Below are positions 39,602-48,547 of a DNA stretch of 64,000 nucleotides, piece by piece. The notes under the pieces are model-generated. The model ran no database searches. It was given only the letters and a program-made list of their open reading frames with translations, and was not told the origin of the DNA. The DNA lies in contig NZ_CP042176.1 of assembly GCF_005937885.2 (NCBI RefSeq), positions 6,939,501 through 7,003,500 of the forward strand. The letters are read 5' to 3'. The position numbers and the translations under genes were made by a program. Numbering within the stretch: position 1 is the first letter of the stretch; each line of letters opens with the position of its first letter. The DNA is from Bradyrhizobium sp. KBS0727 (GTDB taxonomy: Bacteria; Pseudomonadota; Alphaproteobacteria; Rhizobiales; Xanthobacteraceae).

Positions 39602-39729
39602 TCCCCTCTCCCCTTGTGGGAGAGGGTGGATGCGATGCGCAGCATCGCAGACGGGTGAGGGGTTGCCTCCACGGATAAAGACCCCTCATCCGGCGCTTCG
39701 CGCCACCTTCTCCCACAAGGGGAGAAGGG
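39602..39729. repeat. long intergenic inverted repeat (CTCCCCTTGTGGGAG)
   Basis: Left arm TCCCCTCTCCCCTTGTGGGA and right arm CTTCTCCCACAAGGGGAGAA are complementary across about 125 bases; internal GATGCGCAGCATC and GGCGCTTCGCGCC form smaller stems, and ACCCCTCATCC matches GGGTGAGGGGT. It lies between the converging exporter and GST genes and could end both transcripts. Confidence 0.75.
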
Positions 39730-39741
39730 AAGATCGTCACC

Positions 39742-40368
39742 TCAATCCAGCTTCGCTTCCATGCCGCGCTTGGTGGCGGGGCGCGCCATCAGCGCGTTGT
39801 ACCAGCGCTCGACATTGGGAAAATCCTTCAGCTCGACCTTGTGGCGCGGGTGGCGCCAGGCCCAGCCGAGGATCGCGAAATCCGCGACCGACAGCGCGTC
39901 GGCGACGAACTCGCGGCCCGCCAGCCGCCGGTCGAGTACGCCATAGAGGCGACGGGTCTCGGCCATGTAGCGCTTCAGGCCATAGGCGCGGTCGGTTTCG
40001 CTCTCCAGCGCGATGAAATGGTGCACCTGGCCCGGCATCGGCCCGAACCCGCCCATCTGCCACATCAGCCATTCATAGACCGGGATGCGACCGGTCAGCG
40101 GTTGCGGCAGGAACTTGCCGGTCTTCTCGCCGAGATAAAGCAAAATCGCCCCGGATTCGAACACGCTGACCGGCTTGCCGTCGGGGCCATCAGGATCGAC
40201 GATCGCGGGGATCCGGTTGTTCGGGCTGATCTTGAGGAAGGCGGGCGCCATCTGCTCGCCCTTGCTGATATTCACCGGAAACACCTTGTAGGGCAGCCCC
40301 ATCTCCTCCAGCGCGACCGAGATCTTGCGGCCGTTCGGCGTGTTCCAGGTGTGCAGTTCGATGGTCAT
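39742..40368 (-). CDS. glutathione S-transferase family protein (Nu/Ure2p-like)
   Basis: A 208-residue GST. The thioredoxin-fold N-domain starts MTIELHTWNTPNGRKISVAL, with TPNGRK replacing the usual catalytic Ser/Tyr region, as in YfcG/YghU Nu-class disulfide-bond reductases; the cis-Pro loop is NRIPAIVD and the glutathione-binding ESGAILLYL follows. The all-helical C-domain has VADALSVADFAILGWAWR. ATG at 40368 has GGGAAG upstream. Confidence 0.9.
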   Translation of the reverse strand: MTIELHTWNTPNGRKISVALEEMGLPYKVFPVNISKGEQMAPAFLKISPNNRIPAIVDPDGPDGKPVSVFESGAILLYLGEKTGKFLPQPLTGRIPVYEWLMWQMGGFGPMPGQVHHFIALESETDRAYGLKRYMAETRRLYGVLDRRLAGREFVADALSVADFAILGWAWRHPRHKVELKDFPNVERWYNALMARPATKRGMEAKLD

Positions 40369-40549
40369 TTCCGGCTTCCCCACAAAGACTTTGACCTCCC
40401 GTAGCGCGGAACCTCGCCGGTCTACAACTGCGCTTTGCGCGGGCCGCGCCTGCGTCTCGTGGTACCCTGTTGACGGCGCCAGATCGGCTCTGGAATGTCC
40501 CTGCCAGCATCGATAGATTGCGCGCCACCTCAAAACGCCGAGCAAAACC

Positions 40550-41116
40550 TTGTCCAAATCAGCCTCCCGCGCCCGCCTCGCCGAAATCATCCGCAAGCGT
40601 TCGTTCGGCCGCGGCGAGATCACGCTGGCCTCGGGCCGCAAGAGCGACTTCTACTTCAATCTCAAGCCGACCATGCTCGATCCCGAAGGCGCGGCGCTGC
40701 TGGCGGAACTGACCTATGAAGCGCTGAAGGACGACAACCTCGATTTCGTCGGCGGGCTCGAGATGGGCGCGGTGCCGCTGGCCGGCGCGATCGCGCAACT
40801 GTCGTGGCTCAAGGGCCATCCGATCGCCGCGTTCTTCGTGCGCAAGAAGCCGAAGGAGCATGGCGCCCGCCTCGCCGTCGAAGGCCTCGCCAAGGGCGAG
40901 AGCCTGCAGGGCAAGCGCATCGTGATCGTCGAGGACGTCACCACGACCGGCGGCTCGGCCCTGAAGGCGGCCGAGGCCGTGCGCGAGGCCGGCGGCGAGA
41001 TCGTGCTGGTCTTCACCATGGTGGACCGCGACGAAGGCGCGACCGAAGCGTTTGCCGAAGCCGGCATTCCGTTTCGCTCGCTCTACAAGGCCGGCGAGTT
41101 TTTGAAGGACTCGTGA
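40550..41116 (+). CDS. pyrE: orotate phosphoribosyltransferase
   Basis: A 188-residue enzyme that joins orotate to PRPP to give OMP in pyrimidine synthesis. The PRPP-binding motif is IVIVEDVTTTGGSA (residues about 123-136), and the catalytic loop has FFVRKKPKEHG with the conserved lysines. The start codon appears to be TTG at 40550, since MSKSASRARLAEIIRKRSFG begins there and no ATG follows until residue 42. It is divergent from the GST gene and stands alone. Confidence 0.95.
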   Translation: MSKSASRARLAEIIRKRSFGRGEITLASGRKSDFYFNLKPTMLDPEGAALLAELTYEALKDDNLDFVGGLEMGAVPLAGAIAQLSWLKGHPIAAFFVRKKPKEHGARLAVEGLAKGESLQGKRIVIVEDVTTTGGSALKAAEAVREAGGEIVLVFTMVDRDEGATEAFAEAGIPFRSLYKAGEFLKDS

Positions 41117-41137
41117 TCTGGATCCAGCCTATCCTTC

Positions 41138-41225
41138 GTCATGCCCGGGCTTGACCCGGGCATCCACGACTTGACGGTGTCGACGCGAGAAAGACGTGGA
41201 TGGCCGGGTCAAGCCCGGCCATGAC
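41138..41225. repeat. intergenic palindromic repeat, 'GTCATGCCCGGG' family, copy 4
   Basis: Opens GTCATGCCCGGGCTTGACCC, pairs GGGCATCCACG with AGACGTGGATGGCCGGG, ends AAGCCCGGCCATGAC. It lies 21 bases after pyrE. Confidence 0.75.
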
Positions 41226-41336
41226 GGGAGCGGAGCATTCGCCCTCTCTCTGCCATCCATTTCTTTCCCCTTTCCCGCGCCCTGTGCACCGCTCGTTTAC
41301 CATCGCGATTTATCGTGAATCGTACTGAAGCCCGTT

Positions 41337-42182
41337 GTGCTTCGGCGCGTAGTGTTGCGTTGGGTGGAGTTGGCGTTGCGTACAGAGTTGGCTTTTTTGC
41401 GCGTGCGGCGCCGCGCGACGCTTGTTGCCGCCATCATCGCGGGATCGCTCACGCTGGCCCCCGGCAGTGTTTCTGCCGAAGGCCTGTTCGACATGTTTTT
41501 CGGCGGCGCCCAGAAACAGCAGGCGCGGTCGGCCACGCCGCAGGCGAGCTTCTTCGCCGATCCGTTTGCCAATAACCAGCCGGCACCGCAGCCCGCGCCT
41601 ACGCAGCGCGTGGCCGGCTCCGGACCCGCCTTCTGTGTCCGAAGCTGTGACGGCAAGTACTTTCCGCTGACCATGCGCGGCAACGCCTCGGCGGCCCAGA
41701 CCTGCCAGGCCTTCTGTCCCGCCAGCGCCACCAAGGTGTTCTACGGCAGCCATATCGACGGCGCGGCATCCAGCACCGGCGAGCGCTACGCCGACAGTGA
41801 AAACGCCTTCGCCTACCGCAAGGCGCTGCGCGCCGATTGCACCTGCAACGGGCGAAGTCCCTCCGGCCTGGCGCCGGTCGACCTGACGCTCGACACCTCG
41901 CTCCGCTCCGGCGACGTGATCGCCACGACCGACGGCCTGGTCGCCTATACCGGCGTCCGCCTCGGCGCCGAGCAGACCGCGGAATTCACGCCGGTCGCGA
42001 GCTATCCTGGTCTTACCGCCGACGTTCGCGCGCGGCTCGGCGAAATGAAGGTCGCCCCCGTCAGCGCCGAAATGGTCCGCGAGACCGTGATGCCCGAAGC
42101 CAGCCGCGAAGTCGCGCTGCCGGCGTCGGTGGTGCCGAAGACGGTTGCGCCCAAGGCGGCGAAGCGGGCGGAAGTAAATTAA
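41337..42182 (+). CDS. exported DUF2865 protein
   Basis: Up to 281 residues. The region ATLVAAIIAGSLTLAPGSVSA is a signal peptide; the mature part has a Gln/Pro-rich stretch then the DUF2865 core, FCVRSCDGKYFPLT through QTCQAFCPASATKVFYGS to DCTCNG, with paired cysteines. The core is common in Rhizobiales envelope proteins of unknown role. The given start is GTG at 41337; TTG codons downstream, for example 41397, would place the signal peptide more normally, so the start is uncertain. Confidence 0.82.
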   Translation: MLRRVVLRWVELALRTELAFLRVRRRATLVAAIIAGSLTLAPGSVSAEGLFDMFFGGAQKQQARSATPQASFFADPFANNQPAPQPAPTQRVAGSGPAFCVRSCDGKYFPLTMRGNASAAQTCQAFCPASATKVFYGSHIDGAASSTGERYADSENAFAYRKALRADCTCNGRSPSGLAPVDLTLDTSLRSGDVIATTDGLVAYTGVRLGAEQTAEFTPVASYPGLTADVRARLGEMKVAPVSAEMVRETVMPEASREVALPASVVPKTVAPKAAKRAEVN

Positions 42183-42189
42183 CCTGGAC

Positions 42190-42286
42190 CTCATGGTGAG
42201 GAGCACGCGAAGCGTGCGTCTCGAACCATGAAGCCCCCATGCAGCCATCCTTCGAGACGGCGCTGACGCGCCTCCTCAGGATGAGG
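42190..42286. repeat. intergenic palindromic repeat, 'CTCATGGTGAGGAG' family, copy 1
   Basis: Opens CTCATGGTGAGGAGCACGCG with GTGCGTCTCGAACCATG, and ends CCTTCGAGACGGCGC, CCTCAGGATGAGG. A relative is at 58129. The two halves pair through GTCTCGAA/TTCGAGAC. Confidence 0.75.
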
Positions 42287-42291
42287 ACCAA

Positions 42292-42723
42292 TCACCGCCC
42301 GACGATGACGCCGATCACGTTCGGCGCCGACAGATACTTCTCCTCGATCGCCGCCCGCGACGCCGCGCGGTTTTCCGGCGTCAGCAATCCGCGCTTTTCG
42401 GCGAGGATCATCCAGCAATAGCCCCACCAGTCCGTCAGCATGCCCTGATCGTCGACGAGGTCGTAGCCCTGCTCGGCGGCGAAGATCCGCGCATGCGCCT
42501 CATCGAGCGTGTCGAGCCAGGCATGGTCCGCGACCGAGAACAGATCGTCGCTGAAATCGTCGGTGGTGTAGCCCCACACCGACATGCAGACGGCGTTGAA
42601 CTCGCGGTCGATGGCGTCGTCATCGACGGCCTGCCGTCGCGAGGTCTGATGCAGCCGCGACAGCGAGCGCGCGAAGTCGGCGATGCGGGTAAGGGCGAAC
42701 TGATCGAAGGCGATGGTGGACAT
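42292..42723 (-). CDS. hypothetical cytoplasmic protein
   Basis: A 143-residue protein without signal peptide or membrane segment, rich in Asp, Trp and aromatic residues (VWGYTTDDFSDDLFSVADHA; LTDWWGYCWMILAEKRGLL). No family is recognised. ATG at 42723 has GAGG nine bases upstream. It is divergent from the next gene across an AT-rich gap of about 130 bases. Confidence 0.7.
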   Translation of the reverse strand: MSTIAFDQFALTRIADFARSLSRLHQTSRRQAVDDDAIDREFNAVCMSVWGYTTDDFSDDLFSVADHAWLDTLDEAHARIFAAEQGYDLVDDQGMLTDWWGYCWMILAEKRGLLTPENRAASRAAIEEKYLSAPNVIGVIVGR

Positions 42724-42857
42724 GTAGTCCTCACAAACTCGGATAGACCATAGATATTGTGTCGGCACGACACCGAATCACAATGATATATCAAGTACTT
42801 GCTAAAATGTTCTTAATTTGTTCCAATTGGCTTCGAAGATTTCAACGGGGCGGGATA

Positions 42858-43364
42858 ATGGACCGGGAACAAGCGACCGAGATTCACAAGCACCTCCGGG
42901 ATGCCAACGATGCCGTCGACCGCGCGACTGGTGTGGCGCTCAATCTCGGGATGGAAGACCGCAAAATCTTCGCCGCCCTCCTCCGTGGGTTCTATCGGGA
43001 CTGCGACGGAATACTCGAGCGAATTTACGCCAGCTATCCCGACTTGCGGCCACGGCCCCCACCGCAAGAAGAACCTGAAATCAGCAGTCCACTTCGATGG
43101 GCCGATGTCATTCTTCCGGCGTCCGTGACCGCAGCCGACCTCGACCGGATCATCTTTTCAAAGCTGGGCGCGCGACCGATGAAGACCGCTCGGATCGTGG
43201 GCGACGTCGCGGTAGAATGCGAAAGACTAGCTTGGCCGATTACGTCGGAAATCATCGGCGCTCGCATTGAGGAGATGGCTGAGCAAGATCGCATCGACAG
43301 TGAGGGCGACCTTCGCTACTGGCGCCACAGCGAAATCCGGCTGAAGCCGGAAGATCCGGACTAG
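42858..43364 (+). CDS. hypothetical protein with DUF3658-like C-terminal domain
   Basis: A 168-residue protein. The C-terminal part (about residues 85-165: LDRIIFSKLGARPMKTARIV then DRIDSEGDLRYWRHSEIRL) resembles the winged-helix-like DUF3658 domain found in DUF1835 proteins; the N-terminal half is helical and unrecognised. ATG at 42858 follows GGGGCGGGA. The upstream 100 bases are unusually AT-rich for this window, which may hint at transfer. Confidence 0.6.
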   Translation: MDREQATEIHKHLRDANDAVDRATGVALNLGMEDRKIFAALLRGFYRDCDGILERIYASYPDLRPRPPPQEEPEISSPLRWADVILPASVTAADLDRIIFSKLGARPMKTARIVGDVAVECERLAWPITSEIIGARIEEMAEQDRIDSEGDLRYWRHSEIRLKPEDPD

Positions 43365-43374
43365 ATCAGCGACC

Positions 43375-43596
43375 TCACATCGCCGACAGCAGCTTGTCGC
43401 CGCAATAGTTGGCGTAGAATTTTCCGCCGCATTGCCGCTTGATCGCAGCGCAGCGGGCGGCGGGCGAGGCATTGGCCGGAACGCTGAAGGAGCAGCTCAG
43501 TCCGTCGGCACTCTTGCCAGCGGCAAAGGCGGCGCTGGTGGCGCTGATGCAGAATACCAGCAGTGCGGCGGCGGCGATCTCGATCATCAATCTCAT
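43375..43596 (-). CDS. small exported cysteine-containing protein
   Basis: A 73-residue protein: signal peptide MRLMIEIAAAALLVFCISAT to about AFA, then a mature region of about 48 residues with four cysteines (SCSF, RCAA, QCGG, YCGD), likely two disulfides. ATG at 43596 has GGGAGGGA upstream, and the longer frame to 43782 has no support. Function unknown; converges with the DUF3658-like gene. Confidence 0.72.
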   Translation of the reverse strand: MRLMIEIAAAALLVFCISATSAAFAAGKSADGLSCSFSVPANASPAARCAAIKRQCGGKFYANYCGDKLLSAM

Positions 43597-43799
43597 GGCC
43601 GATCCCTCCCAAACTGTCGCGATCTCCCAGCTTTCCCGCTCGATCCTATCATCAAACCGATCACGCGGAGGCCACGAAATCGGCCCGGTCCTTGCATAAA
43701 AACATACCAGCGCAGTGCACAACAATACCCCCCGGCGGTTTCGGTTGTCGTGCAAGGCGCGTATCGTTTGTGTGAGTCTCAACCGCAGGATTTGAAGCG

Positions 43800-46313
43800 T
43801 TGCAAGAACAGTTCCCAGGGAACCACCCGCTGCCCGGTCAGCCGATCGACGAGCTGGCGCTGGCCGAGATCAAGGGCGCGATCCTCGCCAAGCTCAGGCT
43901 GGCGATCGGCAAGGATGCGGGTGCCGCGACCAAGCGCGACTGGTACAAGGCCGCCGCGCTGGCGTTGCGCGACCGCATCGTGCACCGCTGGCTGATGGCC
44001 GAAAAGGCGAGCTACGATGCCGGCCGCAAGCGCGTCTATTATCTCTCGCTCGAATTCCTGATCGGCCGCCTGTTCACCGACGCGCTTAACAATATGGGCC
44101 TGCTACCGGTGTTCGAGGCCGCGCTCGGCGATCTCGGCGTCGGGCTTGACGACTTGCGCAAATGTGAACCGGACGCGGCGCTCGGCAACGGCGGCCTTGG
44201 GCGGCTCGCGGCGTGCTTCATGGAGAGCATGGCGACGCTCGCCATCCCCGCCATCGGCTACGGTATCCGGTACGATTTCGGCCTGTTCCGTCAGATCATT
44301 TCGCAGGGCGTGCAGCACGAATATCCGGACGAATGGCTCAGCTTCGGCAACCCCTGGGAATTCCAGCGGGCGGAGGTGGTCTATCACATTCATTTCGGCG
44401 GCCATGTCGATCACGTCGACGACCGCGGACGCGACCGCGCCACCTGGCGTCCGACCGAAACCGTGCAGGCCGTCGCCTACGATACCCCGATCGTGGGCTG
44501 GCGCGGCCAGCACGTCAACGCGCTGCGGCTATGGTCGGCGCGCGCGCCCGACCCGCTGCGGCTCGATGTCTTCAACAGCGGCGACTATCTCGGCGCCGTC
44601 GCCGAGGAAGCGCGCGCGGAATCGATCTGCAAATTCCTGTATCCGAATGACGAAAGCTCGGCCGGCCGCGAGCTGCGGCTGCGGCAGGAATATTTCTTTG
44701 TCTCGGCCTCGCTGCAGGACCTGATCAAGCGGCACCTTTCCTCCGACGGCCAATTGCGCAGCCTCGCCTCGAAAGTCGCGGTGCAGCTCAACGATACCCA
44801 TCCGAGCCTCGCCGTCACCGAACTGATGCGGATCCTGGTCGACCTGCACAACTTCCGCTGGGACGAGGCGTGGAAGATCACGGTCGATACGCTATCCTAC
44901 ACCAATCACACGCTGCTGCCGGAAGCGCTGGAAACCTGGCCGGTCGAATTGTTCGAACGGCTGCTGCCGCGGCATCTCGAAATCATCTACCGCATCAACG
45001 CCCAGCACCTGGCGCTGGCCGACCAGCGCTGCCCCGGCGACATCGATTTCCGCGCCTCGGTGTCGCTGATCGACGAGAAGTCCGGCCGCAGGGTGCGGAT
45101 GGGACAGCTCGCCTTCGTCGGCTCCCACCGCATCAACGGCGTCTCGGCGATGCATTCCGACCTGATGAAGGAGACCGTGTTTCACGATCTCAACCATCTC
45201 TATCCCGGCCGCATCACCAACAAGACCAACGGCATCACCTTCCGCCGCTGGCTGATGCTGGCCAACCCGCGCCTGACCGGCCTGTTGCGCGAGGTCTGCG
45301 GCGAGGCCGTGCTCGACGATTTCTCGCTGTTCGAACGGCTCGAAGCCCGTGCCAGCGACAACGCGTTCCAGCAGCGGTTTCGCGATGTCAAGCACCAGAA
45401 CAAACTGGCGCTAGCGCGGCTGATCGGCGAGCGGCTCAGCATCAACGTCGATCCGTCGGCGCTATTCGACGTCCAGATCAAGCGCATCCACGAATACAAG
45501 CGGCAACTGCTCAACATCGTCGAGACCATCGCGCTGTACCAGGCGATCAAGGACGAGCCGCAGCGCGACTGGGTGCCGCGCATCAAGATATTCGCCGGCA
45601 AGGCCGCGGCGAGCTATCGCACCGCCAAACTGATCATCAAGCTGATCAACGACGTCGCCGAGGTCGTCAACAACGACCCCGTGATCGCCGGGCGGCTGAA
45701 GGTCGTGTTCCTCGCCAACTACAATGTCAGCCTCGCCGAAGTGATCATCCCCGCCGCCGACCTGTCCGAGCAGATTTCGACCGCGGGCATGGAGGCGTCC
45801 GGCACCGGCAACATGAAATTGTCGCTCAACGGTGCGCTGACGATTGGGACGCTTGACGGCGCCAACATCGAAATCCGCGACCATGTCGGGCCAGAGAACA
45901 TCACGATCTTCGGCATGGAGGCCGGCGACGTCATGGTCCGGCGCAAACAGGGCCTCGACGCTACCGACGTGATCAGCCGCTCGCCGCGGCTGGAACGCGC
46001 GATCCGCGCCATCGAGAGCGGTGTGTTCGCACCCGACGATCCCTCCCGGTTCGCCTCGATCGGCCACATGCTGCGCTACCTCGACCACTACATGGTCTGC
46101 GCCGATTTCGATTCCTACTACGAGGCCCAGCGCGGCATCGACACGCGCTGGCGGGTGGCGCCGGCGTGGACCCGCGCCTCGATCCTCAACGTGGCGCGGA
46201 TGCCCTGGTTTTCCTCCGATCGTACCATCCGCGAATATGCCAAGGATATCTGGAACGTCCCGGTGCGCGCGGCAGCGTCAGGTCTGCTGGAGGCGCGCGA
46301 AGCGACGCGCTGA
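43800..46313 (+). CDS. glgP: glycogen/starch/alpha-glucan phosphorylase
   Basis: An 837-residue GT35 phosphorylase that releases glucose 1-phosphate from glycogen. YYLSLEFLIGR and EPDAALGNGGLGRLAACF are present near the N-terminus; pyridoxal phosphate binds Lys673 in EASGTGNMKLSLNGALTIGT. The start is TTG at 43800, giving MQEQFPGNHPLPGQPIDELA; AGGA lies upstream. Other glg genes are not in this window, so it is separated from a full glycogen operon. Confidence 0.95.
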   Translation: MQEQFPGNHPLPGQPIDELALAEIKGAILAKLRLAIGKDAGAATKRDWYKAAALALRDRIVHRWLMAEKASYDAGRKRVYYLSLEFLIGRLFTDALNNMGLLPVFEAALGDLGVGLDDLRKCEPDAALGNGGLGRLAACFMESMATLAIPAIGYGIRYDFGLFRQIISQGVQHEYPDEWLSFGNPWEFQRAEVVYHIHFGGHVDHVDDRGRDRATWRPTETVQAVAYDTPIVGWRGQHVNALRLWSARAPDPLRLDVFNSGDYLGAVAEEARAESICKFLYPNDESSAGRELRLRQEYFFVSASLQDLIKRHLSSDGQLRSLASKVAVQLNDTHPSLAVTELMRILVDLHNFRWDEAWKITVDTLSYTNHTLLPEALETWPVELFERLLPRHLEIIYRINAQHLALADQRCPGDIDFRASVSLIDEKSGRRVRMGQLAFVGSHRINGVSAMHSDLMKETVFHDLNHLYPGRITNKTNGITFRRWLMLANPRLTGLLREVCGEAVLDDFSLFERLEARASDNAFQQRFRDVKHQNKLALARLIGERLSINVDPSALFDVQIKRIHEYKRQLLNIVETIALYQAIKDEPQRDWVPRIKIFAGKAAASYRTAKLIIKLINDVAEVVNNDPVIAGRLKVVFLANYNVSLAEVIIPAADLSEQISTAGMEASGTGNMKLSLNGALTIGTLDGANIEIRDHVGPENITIFGMEAGDVMVRRKQGLDATDVISRSPRLERAIRAIESGVFAPDDPSRFASIGHMLRYLDHYMVCADFDSYYEAQRGIDTRWRVAPAWTRASILNVARMPWFSSDRTIREYAKDIWNVPVRAAASGLLEAREATR

Positions 46314-46389
46314 GGACGTCGAAAACCATTACCTCCAGCGTCATTGAATTCCGCAAAGGGGGCGTGATACTGCGCATGGGACAAGGATC

Positions 46390-46540
46390 GTCATTGCGAG
46401 GAGCCAACGGGTCGCGCGAAGGCGCGCCCGATGACAGGCTCCGCGACGACCTGTCCGCCGTAGCTCAACGAGCGAAGGCGGAAGCAATCCACACTTGCTT
46501 CGTTAGCTATGGATTGCTTCGCTTCGCTCGCAATGACGAG
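46390..46540. repeat. intergenic palindromic repeat, 'ATTGCTTCG' family, copy 2
   Basis: Opens GTCATTGCGAGGAGCCAACG, contains GAAGCAATCCACACTTGC, and ends GGATTGCTTCGCTTCGCTCG, CAATGAC. It is longer than the 8701 copy by a central insertion. It fills the glgP-thioesterase gap, through which the downstream frame is open but not coding. Confidence 0.7.
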
Positions 46541-46576
46541 AAATTTACAATTCCGTTTCGCGAGCCGAAAGAACCC

Positions 46577-47395
46577 ATGCTGACCAAAACCCCTCACCTC
46601 TTCGACGACGCCACGCAGGTCAACGCCGGCGACAGTTGCTGGCAGGGCAAGACCAGCCCGGATTACTGGGCGTTTGTCGGGCCGTTCGGCGGCTGCACGG
46701 CCGCAACCATCCTGCGCGCGCTGATCGACCATCCGCAGCGCGCCGGCGATCCGTTGTCGTTTACCGTCAATTTCTGTGCGCCAATCGCGGAAGGCGGCTT
46801 CGATCTCGACGTTCGCCTGGTCAAGGCCAACCGCTCGTCGCAGCACTGGAGCGTCGAGATGACGCAGGCCGGCGGTGAGGTCGCGACGCTGGCGACCGCT
46901 GTGTTCGCCGAGCGCCGGCCGTCCTGGTCACACCAGCAGGAGATATTTCCGGGTGCCGCGCCGTTCGAGCAGGCCCGCACCTATCCGCGCACCAAGATGA
47001 CCTGGACCCATCAATACGATTTCCGCTTCGTCGAGGGCGAGCCGGATTTCTACGGATCGGCTGCGACCACGCCGCTGAAGGCATTCTCGAAGCAGTGGAT
47101 CGGCGACCATGTGCCGCGAAAGATCGACATGCTGTCGCTGATGTCGATGTCGGATGCGTTCTTCGGCCGGGTATTTCTCGCCCGCCGGGAATTGATCCCG
47201 TTCGGCACGGTCTCGATCACGACCTACTTCCATACCTCGTCGGATGAACTCGCCGCCGAGGACATCCGCCATGTTCTCGCCGTCGCCGACGCCAAGATCT
47301 TCCACAGGAGCTATGGCGACCAGAATGGTGAATTGTGGTCGCCGTCGGGGCGCCTGCTCGCCACCACGACCCAGATCGCCTATTTCAAGGCGTAG
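46577..47395 (+). CDS. acyl-CoA thioesterase, TesB-like double hotdog protein
   Basis: A 272-residue protein of the thioesterase-like (4HBT_3) superfamily. Two hotdog halves are seen: the first with PFGGCTAATILRAL and SFTVNFCAPIAEGGFDLDV, the second with GDHVPRKIDMLSLMSMSDAF and TVSITTYFHTSSDEL. Such enzymes hydrolyse acyl-CoA esters; chain length is not readable. ATG at 46577 (MLTKTPHLFDDA) is chosen since upstream sequence is a palindromic repeat. Confidence 0.85.
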   Translation: MLTKTPHLFDDATQVNAGDSCWQGKTSPDYWAFVGPFGGCTAATILRALIDHPQRAGDPLSFTVNFCAPIAEGGFDLDVRLVKANRSSQHWSVEMTQAGGEVATLATAVFAERRPSWSHQQEIFPGAAPFEQARTYPRTKMTWTHQYDFRFVEGEPDFYGSAATTPLKAFSKQWIGDHVPRKIDMLSLMSMSDAFFGRVFLARRELIPFGTVSITTYFHTSSDELAAEDIRHVLAVADAKIFHRSYGDQNGELWSPSGRLLATTTQIAYFKA

Positions 47396-47443
47396 TGGAA
47401 TTGTCGAGCGGCGCTTTCGCTCGCACCTTGAAAGTCAGGCCTG

Positions 47444-48418
47444 ATGTCCGAATCCGACGTAGGTAAACCGCGGATCGCCCTGCTCGGCATCCCGATCGAG
47501 ATCGGCGCCTCGCAGGCCGGCACGCTGATGGGGCCGGCGGCGCTGCGGACCGCGGGCATCGGCCGCATCCTCGACCAGCTCGGATTTCGCGTCGAAGACC
47601 ATGGCGACATGACAGCACCGGGCATCGCGCCCGCCGAAGCACCGGCGCCGGCCAACGCCAGATATTACGATGAGATCAAGGCCTGGGTCCGCGCGCTCAG
47701 TGAGCGCAGCTTTGATCTGGCGCGCTCCGGCGCGGTCCCGATCTTTTTGGGCGGCGATCACTCGCTCTCGATGGGATCGGTGAACGGTGTCGCGCGCCAC
47801 TGGCAGCAACAGGGCCGGCCGCTGTTCGTGCTGTGGCTCGATGCCCACGCCGATTACAACACGCCGGGAACGACGATCACCGGCAACATGCACGGGATGT
47901 CGGCGGCCTTCCTCGCCGGCGAACCCGGCCTCGACAGATTGCTCGGCGGTGGGCCGCGCACTTCGGTCGGCGCCGACCGGATCGAACTGTTCGGCGTCCG
48001 CTCGATCGACCCCTTGGAAAAGAAGCTGGTATCTGAGCGCCGCGTCGCCATCGCCGACATGCGCGCGATCGACGAGTTCGGGGTCGGCGTCCTGATCCGC
48101 AAGGTGATCGAACGGGTGCGGGCGCAGAACGGCGTGCTGCATGTCAGCTTCGACGTCGACTTTCTCGACCCCGCCATAGCTCCCGGTGTCGGCACCACGG
48201 TGCCGGGCGGCGCCACCTACCGCGAGGCGCATCTCATCATGGAACTGCTGCATGATTCCGGACTGGTGCGATCGGTCGATATCGTCGAGCTCAATCCGTT
48301 TCTCGACGAACGCGGCCGCACCGCGCGCGTTGCGGTCGAGCTGATCGGCAGCCTGTTCGGATTGCAGATCACCGACCGTCCGACGCCGAGCAACGCCGTT
48401 TTTCCGGACAACACCTGA
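47444..48418 (+). CDS. rocF: arginase
   Basis: A 324-residue binuclear manganese enzyme that splits arginine into ornithine and urea. Metal ligands are His106 in GGDHSLSMG, Asp133, His135 and Asp137 in LDAHADYNTP, and Asp237 and Asp239 in SFDVDFLDP. The substrate loop HGMSAAFL is at 150-157. It lies with a bidirectional terminator between it and pckA. Arginine catabolism here would oppose argB; no arc or ocd genes are adjacent. Confidence 0.94.
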   Translation: MSESDVGKPRIALLGIPIEIGASQAGTLMGPAALRTAGIGRILDQLGFRVEDHGDMTAPGIAPAEAPAPANARYYDEIKAWVRALSERSFDLARSGAVPIFLGGDHSLSMGSVNGVARHWQQQGRPLFVLWLDAHADYNTPGTTITGNMHGMSAAFLAGEPGLDRLLGGGPRTSVGADRIELFGVRSIDPLEKKLVSERRVAIADMRAIDEFGVGVLIRKVIERVRAQNGVLHVSFDVDFLDPAIAPGVGTTVPGGATYREAHLIMELLHDSGLVRSVDIVELNPFLDERGRTARVAVELIGSLFGLQITDRPTPSNAVFPDNT

Positions 48419-48494
48419 CGGCTCAACTGGCCTGCGTCGCACTGCCTGCGAGAAGGCTGGTATTGCCGGGGCGGCGCCGGAACGTTCTGAAACA

Positions 48495-48524
48495 AAAAAG
48501 GGCGGCTCACCGAGCCGCCCTTTT
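48495..48524. terminator. bidirectional intrinsic terminator between rocF and pckA
   Basis: AAAAAGGGCGGCT, loop CACCG, AGCCGCCCTTTT: a perfect GC-rich stem flanked by an A-tract on one side and a T-tract on the other, so it terminates transcription from both strands. It lies exactly between the convergent rocF and pckA genes. Confidence 0.9.
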
Positions 48525-48547
48525 CTCAAATGATGGACGATTGAGCC

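Noticed and set aside
41337..41340. Strong confidence in the GTG start of the DUF2865 gene
   Set aside because: No ribosome site is evident and the signal peptide would begin about 20 residues in; only the domain identity is supported.
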